Shown: positions 34,331-43,360, counted from the stretch's first letter. The stretch is 64,000 nt of DNA from Winogradskyella alexanderae (GCF_020166335.1 NZ_JAIUJR010000001.1:62001-126000); one strand, 5' to 3'. Notes: generated from the sequence alone by a model not told the origin. Numbers and translations: made by a program.

Positions 34331-37108
34331 CTATTTTGAGTTTTTATTGTACTTCTTTTGATTGTTCTTGGTAATATCAAAAACAAAATCTATTACTTCT
34401 TGATGTCTCATCTTAGAGCGTAATGAACTTCCTGCTGCAGGTGCACTGTAAGGCCTTCTGCTTGCTGCCCTAAAATTTTTGGCTTCATCAAAATGCATTA
34501 AAATATGGCTGTACGCACCCATATTACGCGGTTCTTCCTGTGCCCAGACAATGTCGTCAGCGTTTTTATACTTTTTTATAACGTCTTTCATCGCTTCAAC
34601 TGGCAAAGGAAATAATTGCTCAACTCGCACTAAAGCAACATCTTGACGCTCTAGTTTTTCTCTTTCATCCAACAAATCATAGTAAAATTTACCTGTAACA
34701 AAAACCAGTGTTCTCACATTATTTTGCTCAACCTCAGCGTCATCAATCAAGGTTTGAAAACTACCGTTTGCAAATTCATCGACAGTTGAAATTACTTTAG
34801 GATGTCTCAATAAGCTTTTTGGCGTAAAAACAATTAGAGGTTTTCGGTAATTGGCCTTCATTTGTCTTCTCAAAAGATGGAACATATTTGCAGGTGTGGT
34901 ACAATCTGCCACAAACATATTGTCCATGGCACATAGTTGTAGATAACGCTCCATACGACCTGATGAGTGCTCTGCCCCTTGCCCTTCATAACCATGAGGT
35001 AGTAACATGACAAGTCCATTCTGTGTTTTCCATTTATCCTCTCCTGCAGATATGTACTGATCTATCATAATTTGGGCTCCATTACTAAAATCCCCAAATT
35101 GTGCTTCCCAAATGGTGAGCGTATTAGGACTTGCCATGGCATAGCCATAGTCAAATCCAACAACTCCATATTCTGATAATGAAGAATTAAAAATATTAAA
35201 CTGTCCCTGATCCTCTGCGACGTTTTTTAATAAAATGATTTCTTCCTCACTATCTTCTACTTTCACAACCGCATGTCGGTGTGAGAACGTTCCTCGCTCT
35301 ACATCCTGACCTGAAATTCTAACATTATAGCCTTCTTTTAAAAGTGTACCATAAGCCAAATGCTCTGCCATTGACCAGTCTAAACGGTTTTCGTCAAACA
35401 TGGTTTGTCTAGACTCTACCAAACGTTGTATTTTTCTTATAAATTTTTTGTCTTTTGGTAATGAGGAGATCGCTTTAGTTACCGCCTTGAGGCTTTTTTG
35501 TGAAACCCTAGTGTCTATCGGTTTCATCATTTCCACCTCATCAACCCGCACAAAATCCTTCCATTGCTCTTGCATGAATGGAGAAATAATTGTCTTTTCT
35601 ATCTTTCTGGAATCTACTAATTTTTCTTCAAGTTTTTCCTTGTATTCTTTTTCTATTTGAGACACATATTCCTTGTCTATTATGCCTTCAGCCAGCAGTC
35701 GTGCGGCATAAATATCTCGTGGATTTTTGTGTTTGGATATTGCTTTATACAAAAGTGGTTGGGTAAACTTAGGTTCGTCACCTTCATTATGTCCATATTT
35801 TCTGTAGCCAAGTAAATCAATGAACACATCACGTTTAAATTGCATTCTAAAATCTAACGCAAAGAGTGTGGCATGCACGACGGCTTCTGCATCGTCTGCA
35901 TTAACGTGCATTACAGGTGATAAGGTAACTTTACCCACATCTGTACAATAGGTACTTGAACGACCATCTAGATAATTAGTAGTAAATCCTATTTGATTAT
36001 TCACCACAATATGCACAGTGCCATTGGTTTTATAGCCATCTAGTTTGGCCATTTGTACAACCTCGTACACTAATCCTTGTCCGGCGATGGCGGCGTCTCC
36101 ATGCACTACTATTGGCAAAACTTGAGATTTGTCCTTAATCTCATTTTTATCTTGCTTGGCCCTTGCTATCCCTTCTACAACAGCACCAACAGTTTCTAAA
36201 TGTGAAGGATTTGGTGCGATACTTAAATTTATGCGTTTCCCTGTATCAGTTGCTCTATCACTTGTCCATCCTAAATGGTATTTTACATCACCATCAAAGA
36301 TTTCTTCTTCATAATCCTTACCGTCAAATTCGCTGAAAATGTCCTTTGCAGATTTTCCAAAAATATTTGTGAGTGTATTAAGTCTTCCTCTATGCGCCAT
36401 CCCCATTACAAATTCCTTAACACCATATTCTGCTGCTTTTTCTATCATGGCATCAAGCGCAGGAATAAGTGATTCATTCCCTTCTAATGAAAATCGTTTT
36501 TGCCCTACATATTTAGTGTGTAAGAAGGACTCAAAGGAGACCGCTTCGTTTAGTTTTCTAAGTATATTTTTCTTTTGATCTGACGTAAACTGAGGGTGAT
36601 TATCGTTAACGTTCAGTTTATCCTGAATCCATTGGATTTCCTCAGGCTTTCTTATATACATGTACTCAACACCAATTGAATCACAATAAATTCGCTCTAG
36701 GTGATCAATTATAACTTGTAAGGTATTTGGTCCTAAACCAATAACTTCTCCAGCAGAAAAAACGGTTTGTAAATCATCCTGGGATAATTCAAAATTCTCA
36801 AGTGCTAAAGTTGGCACATATTTACGTCTTGCACGGACCGGATTGGTTTTGGTAAACAAATGGCCCCTACTTCTGTAACCATCAATTAATTTAACAACCT
36901 GAAATTCCTTGTGAAGTTGTTCTGGGATCTGGGTAGAAACACCTTCGACTATTTCACCGTCGAAACCATAATTTTCAGAGCCAAAATCATACCCTTGAAA
37001 AAAGGCTCTCCAGCTAGGTTCTACAGAATCAGGATTTTTTAAATATTGGTCGTATAAATCAGCAAAATAAGCTGTGTGCGCTGCGTTGAGAAAGGAATAT
37101 TTATCCAT
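34331..37108 (-). CDS. odhA: 2-oxoglutarate dehydrogenase E1
   Basis: A 925-aa thiamine-diphosphate-dependent E1 that decarboxylates 2-oxoglutarate and passes succinyl to E2. The N-terminal segment YFADLYDQYLKNPDSVEPSW is the typical E2-binding helix. Core motifs include FVMGMAHRGRLNTL, HLGWTSD, IVHGDAAIAGQGLVYE (thiamine-diphosphate binding), NNQIGFTTN, RKYGHNEGDEP and LPHGYEGQGAEHSSGRMERYLQLC. The length is normal for a full E1o. First gene of the odhA-odhB operon. Confidence 0.97.
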   Translation of the reverse strand: MDKYSFLNAAHTAYFADLYDQYLKNPDSVEPSWRAFFQGYDFGSENYGFDGEIVEGVSTQIPEQLHKEFQVVKLIDGYRSRGHLFTKTNPVRARRKYVPTLALENFELSQDDLQTVFSAGEVIGLGPNTLQVIIDHLERIYCDSIGVEYMYIRKPEEIQWIQDKLNVNDNHPQFTSDQKKNILRKLNEAVSFESFLHTKYVGQKRFSLEGNESLIPALDAMIEKAAEYGVKEFVMGMAHRGRLNTLTNIFGKSAKDIFSEFDGKDYEEEIFDGDVKYHLGWTSDRATDTGKRINLSIAPNPSHLETVGAVVEGIARAKQDKNEIKDKSQVLPIVVHGDAAIAGQGLVYEVVQMAKLDGYKTNGTVHIVVNNQIGFTTNYLDGRSSTYCTDVGKVTLSPVMHVNADDAEAVVHATLFALDFRMQFKRDVFIDLLGYRKYGHNEGDEPKFTQPLLYKAISKHKNPRDIYAARLLAEGIIDKEYVSQIEKEYKEKLEEKLVDSRKIEKTIISPFMQEQWKDFVRVDEVEMMKPIDTRVSQKSLKAVTKAISSLPKDKKFIRKIQRLVESRQTMFDENRLDWSMAEHLAYGTLLKEGYNVRISGQDVERGTFSHRHAVVKVEDSEEEIILLKNVAEDQGQFNIFNSSLSEYGVVGFDYGYAMASPNTLTIWEAQFGDFSNGAQIMIDQYISAGEDKWKTQNGLVMLLPHGYEGQGAEHSSGRMERYLQLCAMDNMFVADCTTPANMFHLLRRQMKANYRKPLIVFTPKSLLRHPKVISTVDEFANGSFQTLIDDAEVEQNNVRTLVFVTGKFYYDLLDEREKLERQDVALVRVEQLFPLPVEAMKDVIKKYKNADDIVWAQEEPRNMGAYSHILMHFDEAKNFRAASRRPYSAPAAGSSLRSKMRHQEVIDFVFDITKNNQKKYNKNSK

Positions 37109-37165
37109 TACTTTTTTTGAGCCGTTGACGTTTCAACAAAATTTCTCCAAAAATACAACTTTTAC

Positions 37166-37200
37166 CAAATATAGATATGGTTTTATTATATTTATAACAA
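37166..37200 (-). promoter_or_regulatory. Probable odhA promoter
   Basis: On minus: TATATTTG at 37173-37166, a perfect -7 element, with TTG at 37200-37198, 24 bp upstream. It would give a 5' untranslated region of about 50 nt. Confidence 0.55.
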
Positions 37201-37222
37201 ATAGAAAACCCGAATTATAGAG

Positions 37223-37768
37223 ATGGCAAAATTGAACACCAATAACCTCAAAAGATTATGTTTTTATTTAATATTTACTGCGTTTTTTAGCACTTTTTCA
37301 TTTGCGCAAAACACCTTTAATGGTCCAAGTAATTTTTGGGATAATGTCCAGTTTGGAGGTGGCCTTGGTCTAAACTTTGGCAACGGCTTTTTTACGGGAG
37401 CCATTTCACCAAATGCATTATATAGATTTAGCCCATTTGTAGCGACAGGCGTTGGACTAAACTTTCAATACAGTTCACAACGCGATGTTTTTAAATCTAC
37501 TGTAGTTGGTGGAAGTGTCATTGGTTTATTTAGTCCGGCAAGGGAAATTCAACTTTCCACGGAATTCGAGCAGCTTTATGTAAATAGGGATTTTGATCAA
37601 CAGTTTATTTCCAATGCAGATGACAGCTATTGGTATCCAGCCCTTTTTCTTGGTGTGGGCTATACTAGTGGGCGCATGACATTTGGTATACGGTATGATG
37701 TACTTTATGACGAAGATAAAAGCATTCAGCCCGAAGCTTGGATGCCCTTTGTGAGATTTTGGTTTTAA
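37223..37768 (+). CDS. Outer-membrane beta-barrel protein
   Basis: A 181-aa protein with a signal peptide (ending FFSTFSFAQ) and barrel-like strands rich in Gly and aromatics (VQFGGGLGLNFGNGFF, FVATGVGLNFQYSS, LFLGVGYTSGRMTFGIRYDVLY), ending in the terminal motif FVRFWF. It is divergent from odhA with 114 bp between starts. In flavobacterial annotations similar genes beside odhA sometimes bear the label alpha-ketoglutarate decarboxylase, which the sequence does not support. Function unknown. Confidence 0.8.
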   Translation: MAKLNTNNLKRLCFYLIFTAFFSTFSFAQNTFNGPSNFWDNVQFGGGLGLNFGNGFFTGAISPNALYRFSPFVATGVGLNFQYSSQRDVFKSTVVGGSVIGLFSPAREIQLSTEFEQLYVNRDFDQQFISNADDSYWYPALFLGVGYTSGRMTFGIRYDVLYDEDKSIQPEAWMPFVRFWF

Positions 37769-37927
37769 CAAAAATTACACCCATATTAAAACTATTCCCA
37801 TACTAAAAGAAAGTAACAAACAGAATCTCCTGTCAAAATTTTACGATTAACTAAAATTGGGCTCTTAACCTTAATTATTAATTAGAAATACAAAAAAAAA
37901 CAAGTTGCCTTCTAGTGTTTAATTTTT

Positions 37928-37943
37928 ACTGATAAATATCAGT
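37928..37943. promoter_or_regulatory. Palindrome upstream of the copper locus
   Basis: ACTGATAAATATCAGT, 7-bp arms around AA. It lies 22 bp before a near-consensus -7 element (GAAATTTG, 37965-37972), in the position of a -33 element, so a bound protein would block or recruit polymerase for the next gene. Confidence 0.5.
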
Positions 37944-37976
37944 TAATTAAAAATATTATAATCTGAAATTTGCAGG

Positions 37977-38375
37977 GTGATATCACAATTATTACATAAA
38001 ACCACTGCCCTGCTTCTTACCATTCTATTATTAGCAAATAATCTCAATAATATTATTATTGTAACCGATTTTGTGGTTAATCAAGATTTTATTGCGAAAA
38101 CGCTCTGTATTCAAAAAGAGGAACAAAAAGGATGCATGGGTAAATGCTATTTAAAAAAACAATTGGAGGAAGCGTCTACACAAGACGAGAAGCAACCTTT
38201 ACAAATTCAAAACAGAATTGAATTATCGTTATTTATTTTAGCTGACAAAGATTTGTCAGTCAAAACAAAATCATCTTTTCAATTTAATAAAAAGAATCTT
38301 TTCTTTTATAACAAAGGCTTAACACCTTTTCAGATCGTTTTTGAAATAACACATCCTCCAGAAAAATCTGCATAA
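37977..38375 (+). CDS. Small Cys-containing membrane-anchored protein of the copper locus
   Basis: A 132-aa protein with an N-terminal hydrophobic segment (LLHKTTALLLTILLLANNL) followed by FVVNQDFIAKTLCIQKEEQKGCMGKCYLKKQL, with Cys at about residues 43, 52 and 56. The CxxxC plus nearby Met and Lys could bind a metal. I recall similar proteins next to TonB receptors in flavobacteria, without a known function. The only start that keeps the membrane segment is GTG at 37977, four bases after TTTG of a -7-like element, so the mRNA may be leaderless with a GTG start. The TonB receptor follows 73 bp downstream. Confidence 0.7.
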   Translation: MISQLLHKTTALLLTILLLANNLNNIIIVTDFVVNQDFIAKTLCIQKEEQKGCMGKCYLKKQLEEASTQDEKQPLQIQNRIELSLFILADKDLSVKTKSSFQFNKKNLFFYNKGLTPFQIVFEITHPPEKSA

Positions 38376-38448
38376 CGCATTTTATTTAACCCAATGATTT
38401 ACAATCAAGCGGTTGCTTCAAGAATATAACATAAACAAAAAAGCAGTT

Positions 38449-40716
38449 ATGTATTTTTATAAAACATTACTAATTAGGGCAGTCTTGACCCTAGTGCTTG
38501 CATTTGTATCAATTTCAACAAATGCTCAAAAAAAGATAAAAGCACAACTTCTTGACATTTCAAATGCGGCACCCATTGTAGGAGCTTCCTTTAAATATGG
38601 AACCCAAAATGGCACAACCGATACAAATGGCAATTTTTATTTTATTTACGAAAAAGGTGAGACATTATATCTTTCGCATATAAACTATAGTGAATGGTCT
38701 TTGGACGATTCTCAAGTAATTGATCTTAGTAACCTAGGCATTATATATAAAGAACAAGTAACCATTGACCTTTATCCCGTCACTGTAATTTCATTACGAT
38801 CAAAGAAAAGTCCAATAGAAGAAGTTCAGCTAGAGTATAGCGATCAACTAGCTCATGATGCAGCATCAATTTTACGCAAAAACCCTTCAATAAATGCCGT
38901 CATAAAAGGAGGTAGCTATGGATTTGATCCTGTTTTTAGAGGATTCAAATACGATCAACTCAACATTGTATTAAACGGAGCACAAAGTGCTACAGCGGCA
39001 TGTCCTAACCGTATGGATCCTCCGACAAGCCAAATGGCACCAAATATGTTAAATCGTATTGAAATACTCAAAGGTCCTCATGCATTGCGCTATGGCACTG
39101 GCTTTGGCGCAACCATCAATTTCATACCTGAAGAGCTCAGATTTACAAACAAAAACGACCTTTACGGTAGAGTGTCTACCGGTTACGATGGTAACGGAAA
39201 TGTATTCAGAAATGAAGGCTTGGTAGGTTTTAGCGGAAAATTTCACGATGTTGCGTTTTTTAGTTCTTGGTCACAAGGCAATGACTATACCACAGGTAAT
39301 GGTGATGAAGTAGCTTCTGATTTTAACAGAGGTAGCTTTGGAACAAATTTAGGTTTCAAAATTACCGAAAATCAGCAACTGAGACTATCTGCAGTGTATA
39401 ACGTTGCTAGGGATGCCGATTTTCCCGCTTTGCCAATGGACTTAAGAAAGGATGATACGTGGTTATTTAATTTGAGGCATGATGTAACAATTGAGAAAAA
39501 ACATTTAAACTCTTGGAACACCACGGTATTTGGCTCCTTTGTTGATCATTTAATGGATAACTTGCTTAAACCTTTAGACCCAAGAATGCTAAATGCCCAG
39601 ACCAACGCAACCACCTACAATTTTGGCGGTAGAACAGAGGGAATCTGGTATTTTAATAAATCTAAACTTTTTGCTGGTGCAGATTTTAGACAAGAAGGTG
39701 CAGATGGCACACGAGAGCGAGAATTTCTTATGGGCCCAAATGCAGGGAATACGTTTAACGATAATGTATGGTTAGATAGTAATATTGCAAAAACAAGTCT
39801 ATTTGCAGAATATCATTTTAAAATCAATAAAATGAAAGCTGTTGTATCATCACGTCTAGAATATAACAATGGTACTATTAATAATCTTGCAGAGGAATTT
39901 GAACAAACCAATGACAATTTGGACATTTCACAATTTAATCCTAGTTTCAGTTTTGGCTTAACGAGAAAATTAGATAACAAAGCTTCGCTAGGTCTTTGGA
40001 TAGCTAGAGCTCAACGTAGTGGTGGTCTTACCGAGCGTTATATCAATTTTTTTCCTGTAGGCCAGGATCCATATGAATTAGTTGGTAATCCGCAATTAGC
40101 TCCAGAGGTTAACAATCAAGTTGACCTCACATTTCAGTGGCAAGACAAAAAGACTTCTCTTAATGTCGATATTTTTGCAGGTTATCTTCAAGATTTCATA
40201 TCATCTTTCATTGATACAGATCTTTCTCCAAGACTACCTATGAGCCCAGGCGTAAGGCGCTTTACAAATATTAAAGACGCTTTTAAAACAGGATTTGAGA
40301 TCAATTGGCATCAGCAAATACTTAATAATCTAGTTCACCAAGTTGGCGTTGCTTACACCTATGCTGAAGACTTAGAACGTGACCAGCCACTGCCAGAAAT
40401 TGCACCTTTAGATTTTAGATACACCTTAACAGGCAATTTTCTCAATGAAAAGTTATTACCAGAGATAGCTTTTAGACACGTGTTGGAACAATCGCGTATT
40501 TCTCCAGAATTTGGCGAAACAGAGACACCATCATTTTCCAGACTAGATTTTAGAGTAGCATATCAATTTTCAGAATCTAGTAATATTACTGGTGGTATAA
40601 ATAACATATTTAATGCTTACTATTATGAGCATCTTAATAGATCTGTAAGAGGAAATAATCTTCCTATCTATGCTCCAGGACGAAACGCATATGTTTCGGT
40701 TAATTTTACTTTCTAA
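38449..40716 (+). CDS. TonB-dependent copper receptor (OprC/NosA type)
   Basis: A 755-aa outer-membrane TonB-dependent receptor. Start ATG 38449 gives a signal peptide ending ISTNAQ; the in-frame TTG at 38413 is not needed. An N-terminal CarboxypepD-reg-like domain (about 25-105) precedes the plug and 22-strand barrel. The plug carries GGSYGFDPVFRGFKYDQLNIVLNG and ACPNRMDPPTS, nearly the OprC/NosA signature. OprC binds copper through CxxxM and HxM motifs. Here Cys185 and Met189 form CxxxM, and HLM (His367, Met369) supplies HxM at almost the same spacing as in OprC. That supports copper import specifically. Flanked by a Cys-rich small protein and a cytochrome c, and closed by a hairpin terminator. 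Confidence 0.9.
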   Translation: MYFYKTLLIRAVLTLVLAFVSISTNAQKKIKAQLLDISNAAPIVGASFKYGTQNGTTDTNGNFYFIYEKGETLYLSHINYSEWSLDDSQVIDLSNLGIIYKEQVTIDLYPVTVISLRSKKSPIEEVQLEYSDQLAHDAASILRKNPSINAVIKGGSYGFDPVFRGFKYDQLNIVLNGAQSATAACPNRMDPPTSQMAPNMLNRIEILKGPHALRYGTGFGATINFIPEELRFTNKNDLYGRVSTGYDGNGNVFRNEGLVGFSGKFHDVAFFSSWSQGNDYTTGNGDEVASDFNRGSFGTNLGFKITENQQLRLSAVYNVARDADFPALPMDLRKDDTWLFNLRHDVTIEKKHLNSWNTTVFGSFVDHLMDNLLKPLDPRMLNAQTNATTYNFGGRTEGIWYFNKSKLFAGADFRQEGADGTREREFLMGPNAGNTFNDNVWLDSNIAKTSLFAEYHFKINKMKAVVSSRLEYNNGTINNLAEEFEQTNDNLDISQFNPSFSFGLTRKLDNKASLGLWIARAQRSGGLTERYINFFPVGQDPYELVGNPQLAPEVNNQVDLTFQWQDKKTSLNVDIFAGYLQDFISSFIDTDLSPRLPMSPGVRRFTNIKDAFKTGFEINWHQQILNNLVHQVGVAYTYAEDLERDQPLPEIAPLDFRYTLTGNFLNEKLLPEIAFRHVLEQSRISPEFGETETPSFSRLDFRVAYQFSESSNITGGINNIFNAYYYEHLNRSVRGNNLPIYAPGRNAYVSVNFTF

Positions 40717-40748
40717 GCAAACTCTTTAAGGGCTCAATTATTTTATTG

Positions 40749-40794
40749 CCTCATTCAATTTTTAAAATTTTAAAAATTGAATGAGGTTTTATTT
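40749..40794. terminator. Perfect 38-bp palindrome acting as terminator
   Basis: Two 19-bp arms meet without a spacer (40749-40767 and 40768-40786); the outer part is CCTCATTCAATTTTT and its complement. It is followed by TTTTATTT. The A/T-rich centre would form the loop. It separates the receptor from the cytochrome gene. Confidence 0.85.
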
Positions 40795-40845
40795 AAGAAA
40801 TAATAATTTAATTTTAACTTGTGACTACTATATAAACTATCCCAT

Positions 40846-41313
40846 ATGAAATCAATAGAAAAACTTATTTATCTGTTAGCAATCGCATTTTTTTTCAATT
40901 GTGGTGAAAACAAAAAAACCGAAAATGTTAGCTATGGCAAAACTGACACACAGAAGGTACCAGCATCAGAGCGTGTAGATTTAAAAAACAAGGGTGTAGG
41001 TCCTATTACATCCGTAGACTTACCGTTAGTAGTTGACGAAGAATTAGCCAAAAATGGGGAAGAAGTTTATAGCAAATTATGTCTTGCCTGCCATATGGTT
41101 GATCAAAAATTCATAGGTCCTTCACCTAAAGGTATCCTTAAACGCAGGAGCCCTGAATGGGTAATGAATATGATTATAAATCCCGAAAAAATGGTAAAGG
41201 AAGATCCGCTGGCTAAAGACTTATTGGAAGAATATAATGGCTCACCAATGGTAAGTCAAAATGTAAGCAAGGAAGAAGCAAGAGCAATTTTAGAATACTT
41301 TAGGACACTTTAA
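40846..41313 (+). CDS. Class I cytochrome c, lipoprotein
   Basis: A 155-aa c-type cytochrome with a lipoprotein signal (lipobox FFNC, Cys19), so anchored in the periplasm. The haem motif is CLACH (about residues 80-84) followed by KFIGPSPKGI, and the likely axial Met is in GSPMV near 134. It should be a small electron-transfer protein. Its position after the copper receptor suggests a role with a copper enzyme such as a terminal oxidase or nitrous-oxide-type reductase, but no such enzyme gene is in the window. The stop overlaps the convergent gene by four bases. Confidence 0.85.
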   Translation: MKSIEKLIYLLAIAFFFNCGENKKTENVSYGKTDTQKVPASERVDLKNKGVGPITSVDLPLVVDEELAKNGEEVYSKLCLACHMVDQKFIGPSPKGILKRRSPEWVMNMIINPEKMVKEDPLAKDLLEEYNGSPMVSQNVSKEEARAILEYFRTL

Positions 41314-41657
41314 TATACATTTCGAAACCATACCTTTTGCCACTCGCGTTGAAGAATTAAAAAAGTAACCGCTTCAGATATTTTTTGAGTATTGGTTTCC
41401 TCTATTTGCCTAATTTTTAGTTCGGACACATCTACTTGATATAGCAAATTGAGATAATCTGAAAACTTATTTTCAATAAGATATTGTATAGTTTCTTGCA
41501 GTACTAATTTTAGGCTTGTTGGTAAGGTTTCCTTGTCAAACTCCAAATCTATATTGGCGTATAGCAAATCTTTATTGAGCTGAACTATTAGCTTTTTGTA
41601 TAGATTTAGTTCTTCGGCCTTAACTATGAGCTCATTAAACGTTGCAGGCAAAGCCAT
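41310..41657 (-). CDS. Conserved hypothetical protein coupled to polyprenyl synthase
   Basis: A 115-aa protein, mostly helical and charged, with no signal peptide, membrane helix or motif I can name. Its start overlaps the polyprenyl synthase stop by one base (TAATG), so the two are translationally coupled. Its 3' end overlaps the convergent cytochrome gene by four bases. Similar short genes follow this synthase in other flavobacteria as far as I recall, but no function is known to me. Confidence 0.7.
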   Translation of the reverse strand: MALPATFNELIVKAEELNLYKKLIVQLNKDLLYANIDLEFDKETLPTSLKLVLQETIQYLIENKFSDYLNLLYQVDVSELKIRQIEETNTQKISEAVTFLILQREWQKVWFRNVY

Positions 41658-42631
41658 TATACACGTCGTTTCATTAATTGTTCGCCAAAAAGTCGCAAAA
41701 CTTGCTTATTCTCATTTGCAATATTAATTGAATCTAAAACGCTGAAAGCGCTATTCGTATAGTCTTTAACAGCAACTTGGGTTGCTTCTTCTGCGCCGGA
41801 AGCTTCGAACAAAGCCTTGACCTTGTTAACTTTTTCATCTTTTTCTATACTTTGGTTGCCCATAATATCAATTAAGGAGTCTTGTTGCTTTTGTGTTCCT
41901 AATTCCAAAGTTTTAAGATAGAGGTATGTTTTTTTATTCTCAATGATATCGCCACCTACTTGCTTGCCAAAAGTTTCGGGATTACCAAAGGCATCTAAAT
42001 AATCGTCTTGCAACTGAAAAGCAATACCTAAAAGACGCCCAAAATCATAAATGGCTTTCTGATCAGTATGAGATGCATTCGCAACAATTGCTCCCATTTG
42101 CATTGCGGCACCCACCAGTACAGCTGTCTTGTACTCAATCATTTTGAGATACTCTTGTATGGTTACATCATTTCTTGTTTCAAAATCTATATCGTACTGT
42201 TGCCCTTCACATACTTCCAGTGCTGTTCTACTAAAAAGTGTAATGAGCGACTTGAAAGTATCTGAATCATAACTTTCAAAAAACTGATATGCCATAATCA
42301 ACATTGCATCTCCAGAAAGGATTCCTGTATTTAAATCCCACTTGTCATGTACGGTTTGCTTTCCCCTTCTAATGGGAGCTTCGTCCATTATATCGTCATG
42401 AACTAAAGTAAAGTTATGAAACACCTCTACAGCCAATGCAGCATTAAGTGCTTGTTTTGCATCTACTCCAAAAACCTCAGCAGACATTAACGTCAAAACA
42501 GGTCTTAAACGCTTACCTCCTAATTTAAGGATGTATGTTATAGGCTCATATAAGTTTGATGGATCCTTGGATACTGCATAATTCTCAAGGTAATCGATAA
42601 CTAAACTCTGATAGGTCTCAATCTTTTGCAT
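41657..42631 (-). CDS. Polyprenyl diphosphate synthase
   Basis: A 324-aa trans-isoprenyl diphosphate synthase. It condenses isopentenyl diphosphate with an allylic primer. The first Asp-rich motif is LVHDDIMDEAPIRRG (DDxxD) and the second is FQLQDDYLDAFG, both binding the diphosphate through magnesium. The length fits either a short-chain (farnesyl or geranylgeranyl) or a longer chain enzyme for menaquinone side chains; residues before the first motif (AVEVFHNFT) do not settle the product length. Cytoplasmic. It pairs functionally with dxs further right, which feeds the same pathway. Confidence 0.93.
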   Translation of the reverse strand: MQKIETYQSLVIDYLENYAVSKDPSNLYEPITYILKLGGKRLRPVLTLMSAEVFGVDAKQALNAALAVEVFHNFTLVHDDIMDEAPIRRGKQTVHDKWDLNTGILSGDAMLIMAYQFFESYDSDTFKSLITLFSRTALEVCEGQQYDIDFETRNDVTIQEYLKMIEYKTAVLVGAAMQMGAIVANASHTDQKAIYDFGRLLGIAFQLQDDYLDAFGNPETFGKQVGGDIIENKKTYLYLKTLELGTQKQQDSLIDIMGNQSIEKDEKVNKVKALFEASGAEEATQVAVKDYTNSAFSVLDSINIANENKQVLRLFGEQLMKRRV

Positions 42632-42698
42632 AATACAAATTAAAGCTTTAAGCCTCTTTTAAGCTAATGTTAATCATGTTAAATTAATATTAAAACTT

Positions 42699-42728
42699 AG
42701 GAAACTTTTTTTGTTTTTAAAGTTTCCT
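42699..42728. promoter_or_regulatory. Inverted-repeat operator of the TetR-efflux operon
   Basis: Arms AGGAAACTTT (42699-42708) and AAAGTTTCCT (42719-42728), perfect, with a 10-bp spacer. The TTG -33 element of the promoter (42711-42713) lies in the spacer, so a bound TetR dimer would block polymerase. Confidence 0.7.
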
Positions 42729-42740
42729 CGTTTAAATTTG
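42711..42740 (+). promoter_or_regulatory. Promoter of the TetR-efflux operon
   Basis: TTG at 42711-42713, 19-bp spacer, TAAATTTG at 42733-42740: a perfect match to the Bacteroidota form. Only 11 bp separate it from the ATG of the regulator, leaving a very short leader. Confidence 0.8.
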
Positions 42741-42751
42741 CCATTTCAATT

Positions 42752-43357
42752 ATGAGAGAAAAGATTATACATAAGGCATCTGAATTATTTCTAACACTTG
42801 GTTTTAAAAGTGTAACGATGGACGATATTGCTTCCGCGATGGGCATATCTAAAAAAACTATATATGTTCATTTTAATAATAAAACTAAACTAGTTGAGGC
42901 TGTAACATTTACATTATTTGAAAATATCTGCGATGGTATCGATTGCATTTGTTTAGACGCAAAAAACCCTATTGAAGAGTTATACGATATAAAGATGTTT
43001 GTGATGCAACATTTAAAAAATGAACAAGCATCACCCATTTTTCAATTAAAAAAATATTACCCAAATATTCATGATGCATTAAAAAGCAAGCAATTTGAAA
43101 AAATGCACCAGTCCGTTTCAGAAAGTCTTACAAAAGGCATAGAAACAAAATTGTTTAGACCAAATATAGACGTAGAGTTTATCGCTAGACTTTATTTCAA
43201 CGGGATGACTGGTATTAAAGATGAAACCATCTTTCCTAGGGATAAATTTTCTATGGAATATTTAATTGAAAACTTCTTAGAGTACCATCTAAGAGCCATT
43301 GTAACTGAAAGAGGGTTCGAAATCCTAACTCAATTTATAACTAAAAATCAATCTTAA
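42752..43357 (+). CDS. TetR-family repressor
   Basis: A 201-aa transcription regulator. The N-terminal TetR helix-turn-helix covers about residues 8-55 (KASELFLTLGFKSVTMDDIASAMGISKKTIYVHFNNKTKLVEAV). The rest is a helical ligand-binding and dimer domain. It begins the operon that continues with TolC, membrane fusion and RND genes, 3 bp before tolC, so it almost certainly controls its own transcript through the inverted repeat at 42699-42728. Inducer unknown. Confidence 0.94.
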   Translation: MREKIIHKASELFLTLGFKSVTMDDIASAMGISKKTIYVHFNNKTKLVEAVTFTLFENICDGIDCICLDAKNPIEELYDIKMFVMQHLKNEQASPIFQLKKYYPNIHDALKSKQFEKMHQSVSESLTKGIETKLFRPNIDVEFIARLYFNGMTGIKDETIFPRDKFSMEYLIENFLEYHLRAIVTERGFEILTQFITKNQS

Positions 43358-43360
43358 GAA

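Noticed and set aside
37223-37768. Label alpha-ketoglutarate decarboxylase
   Set aside because: The protein is a small exported barrel with no thiamine-binding or catalytic motif; the label likely comes from its position near odhA.
40749-40786. 38-bp perfect palindrome as a mobile-element end or operator
   Set aside because: Its place after a stop codon and the following T-rich tail fit an ordinary terminator.
42631-42647. Leaderless start for the polyprenyl synthase
   Set aside because: The element before its ATG (TTAATTTG, then TATT) departs from TAnnTTTG at the second base and has no TTG upstream, so I do not count it with tatD, tadA and dxs.
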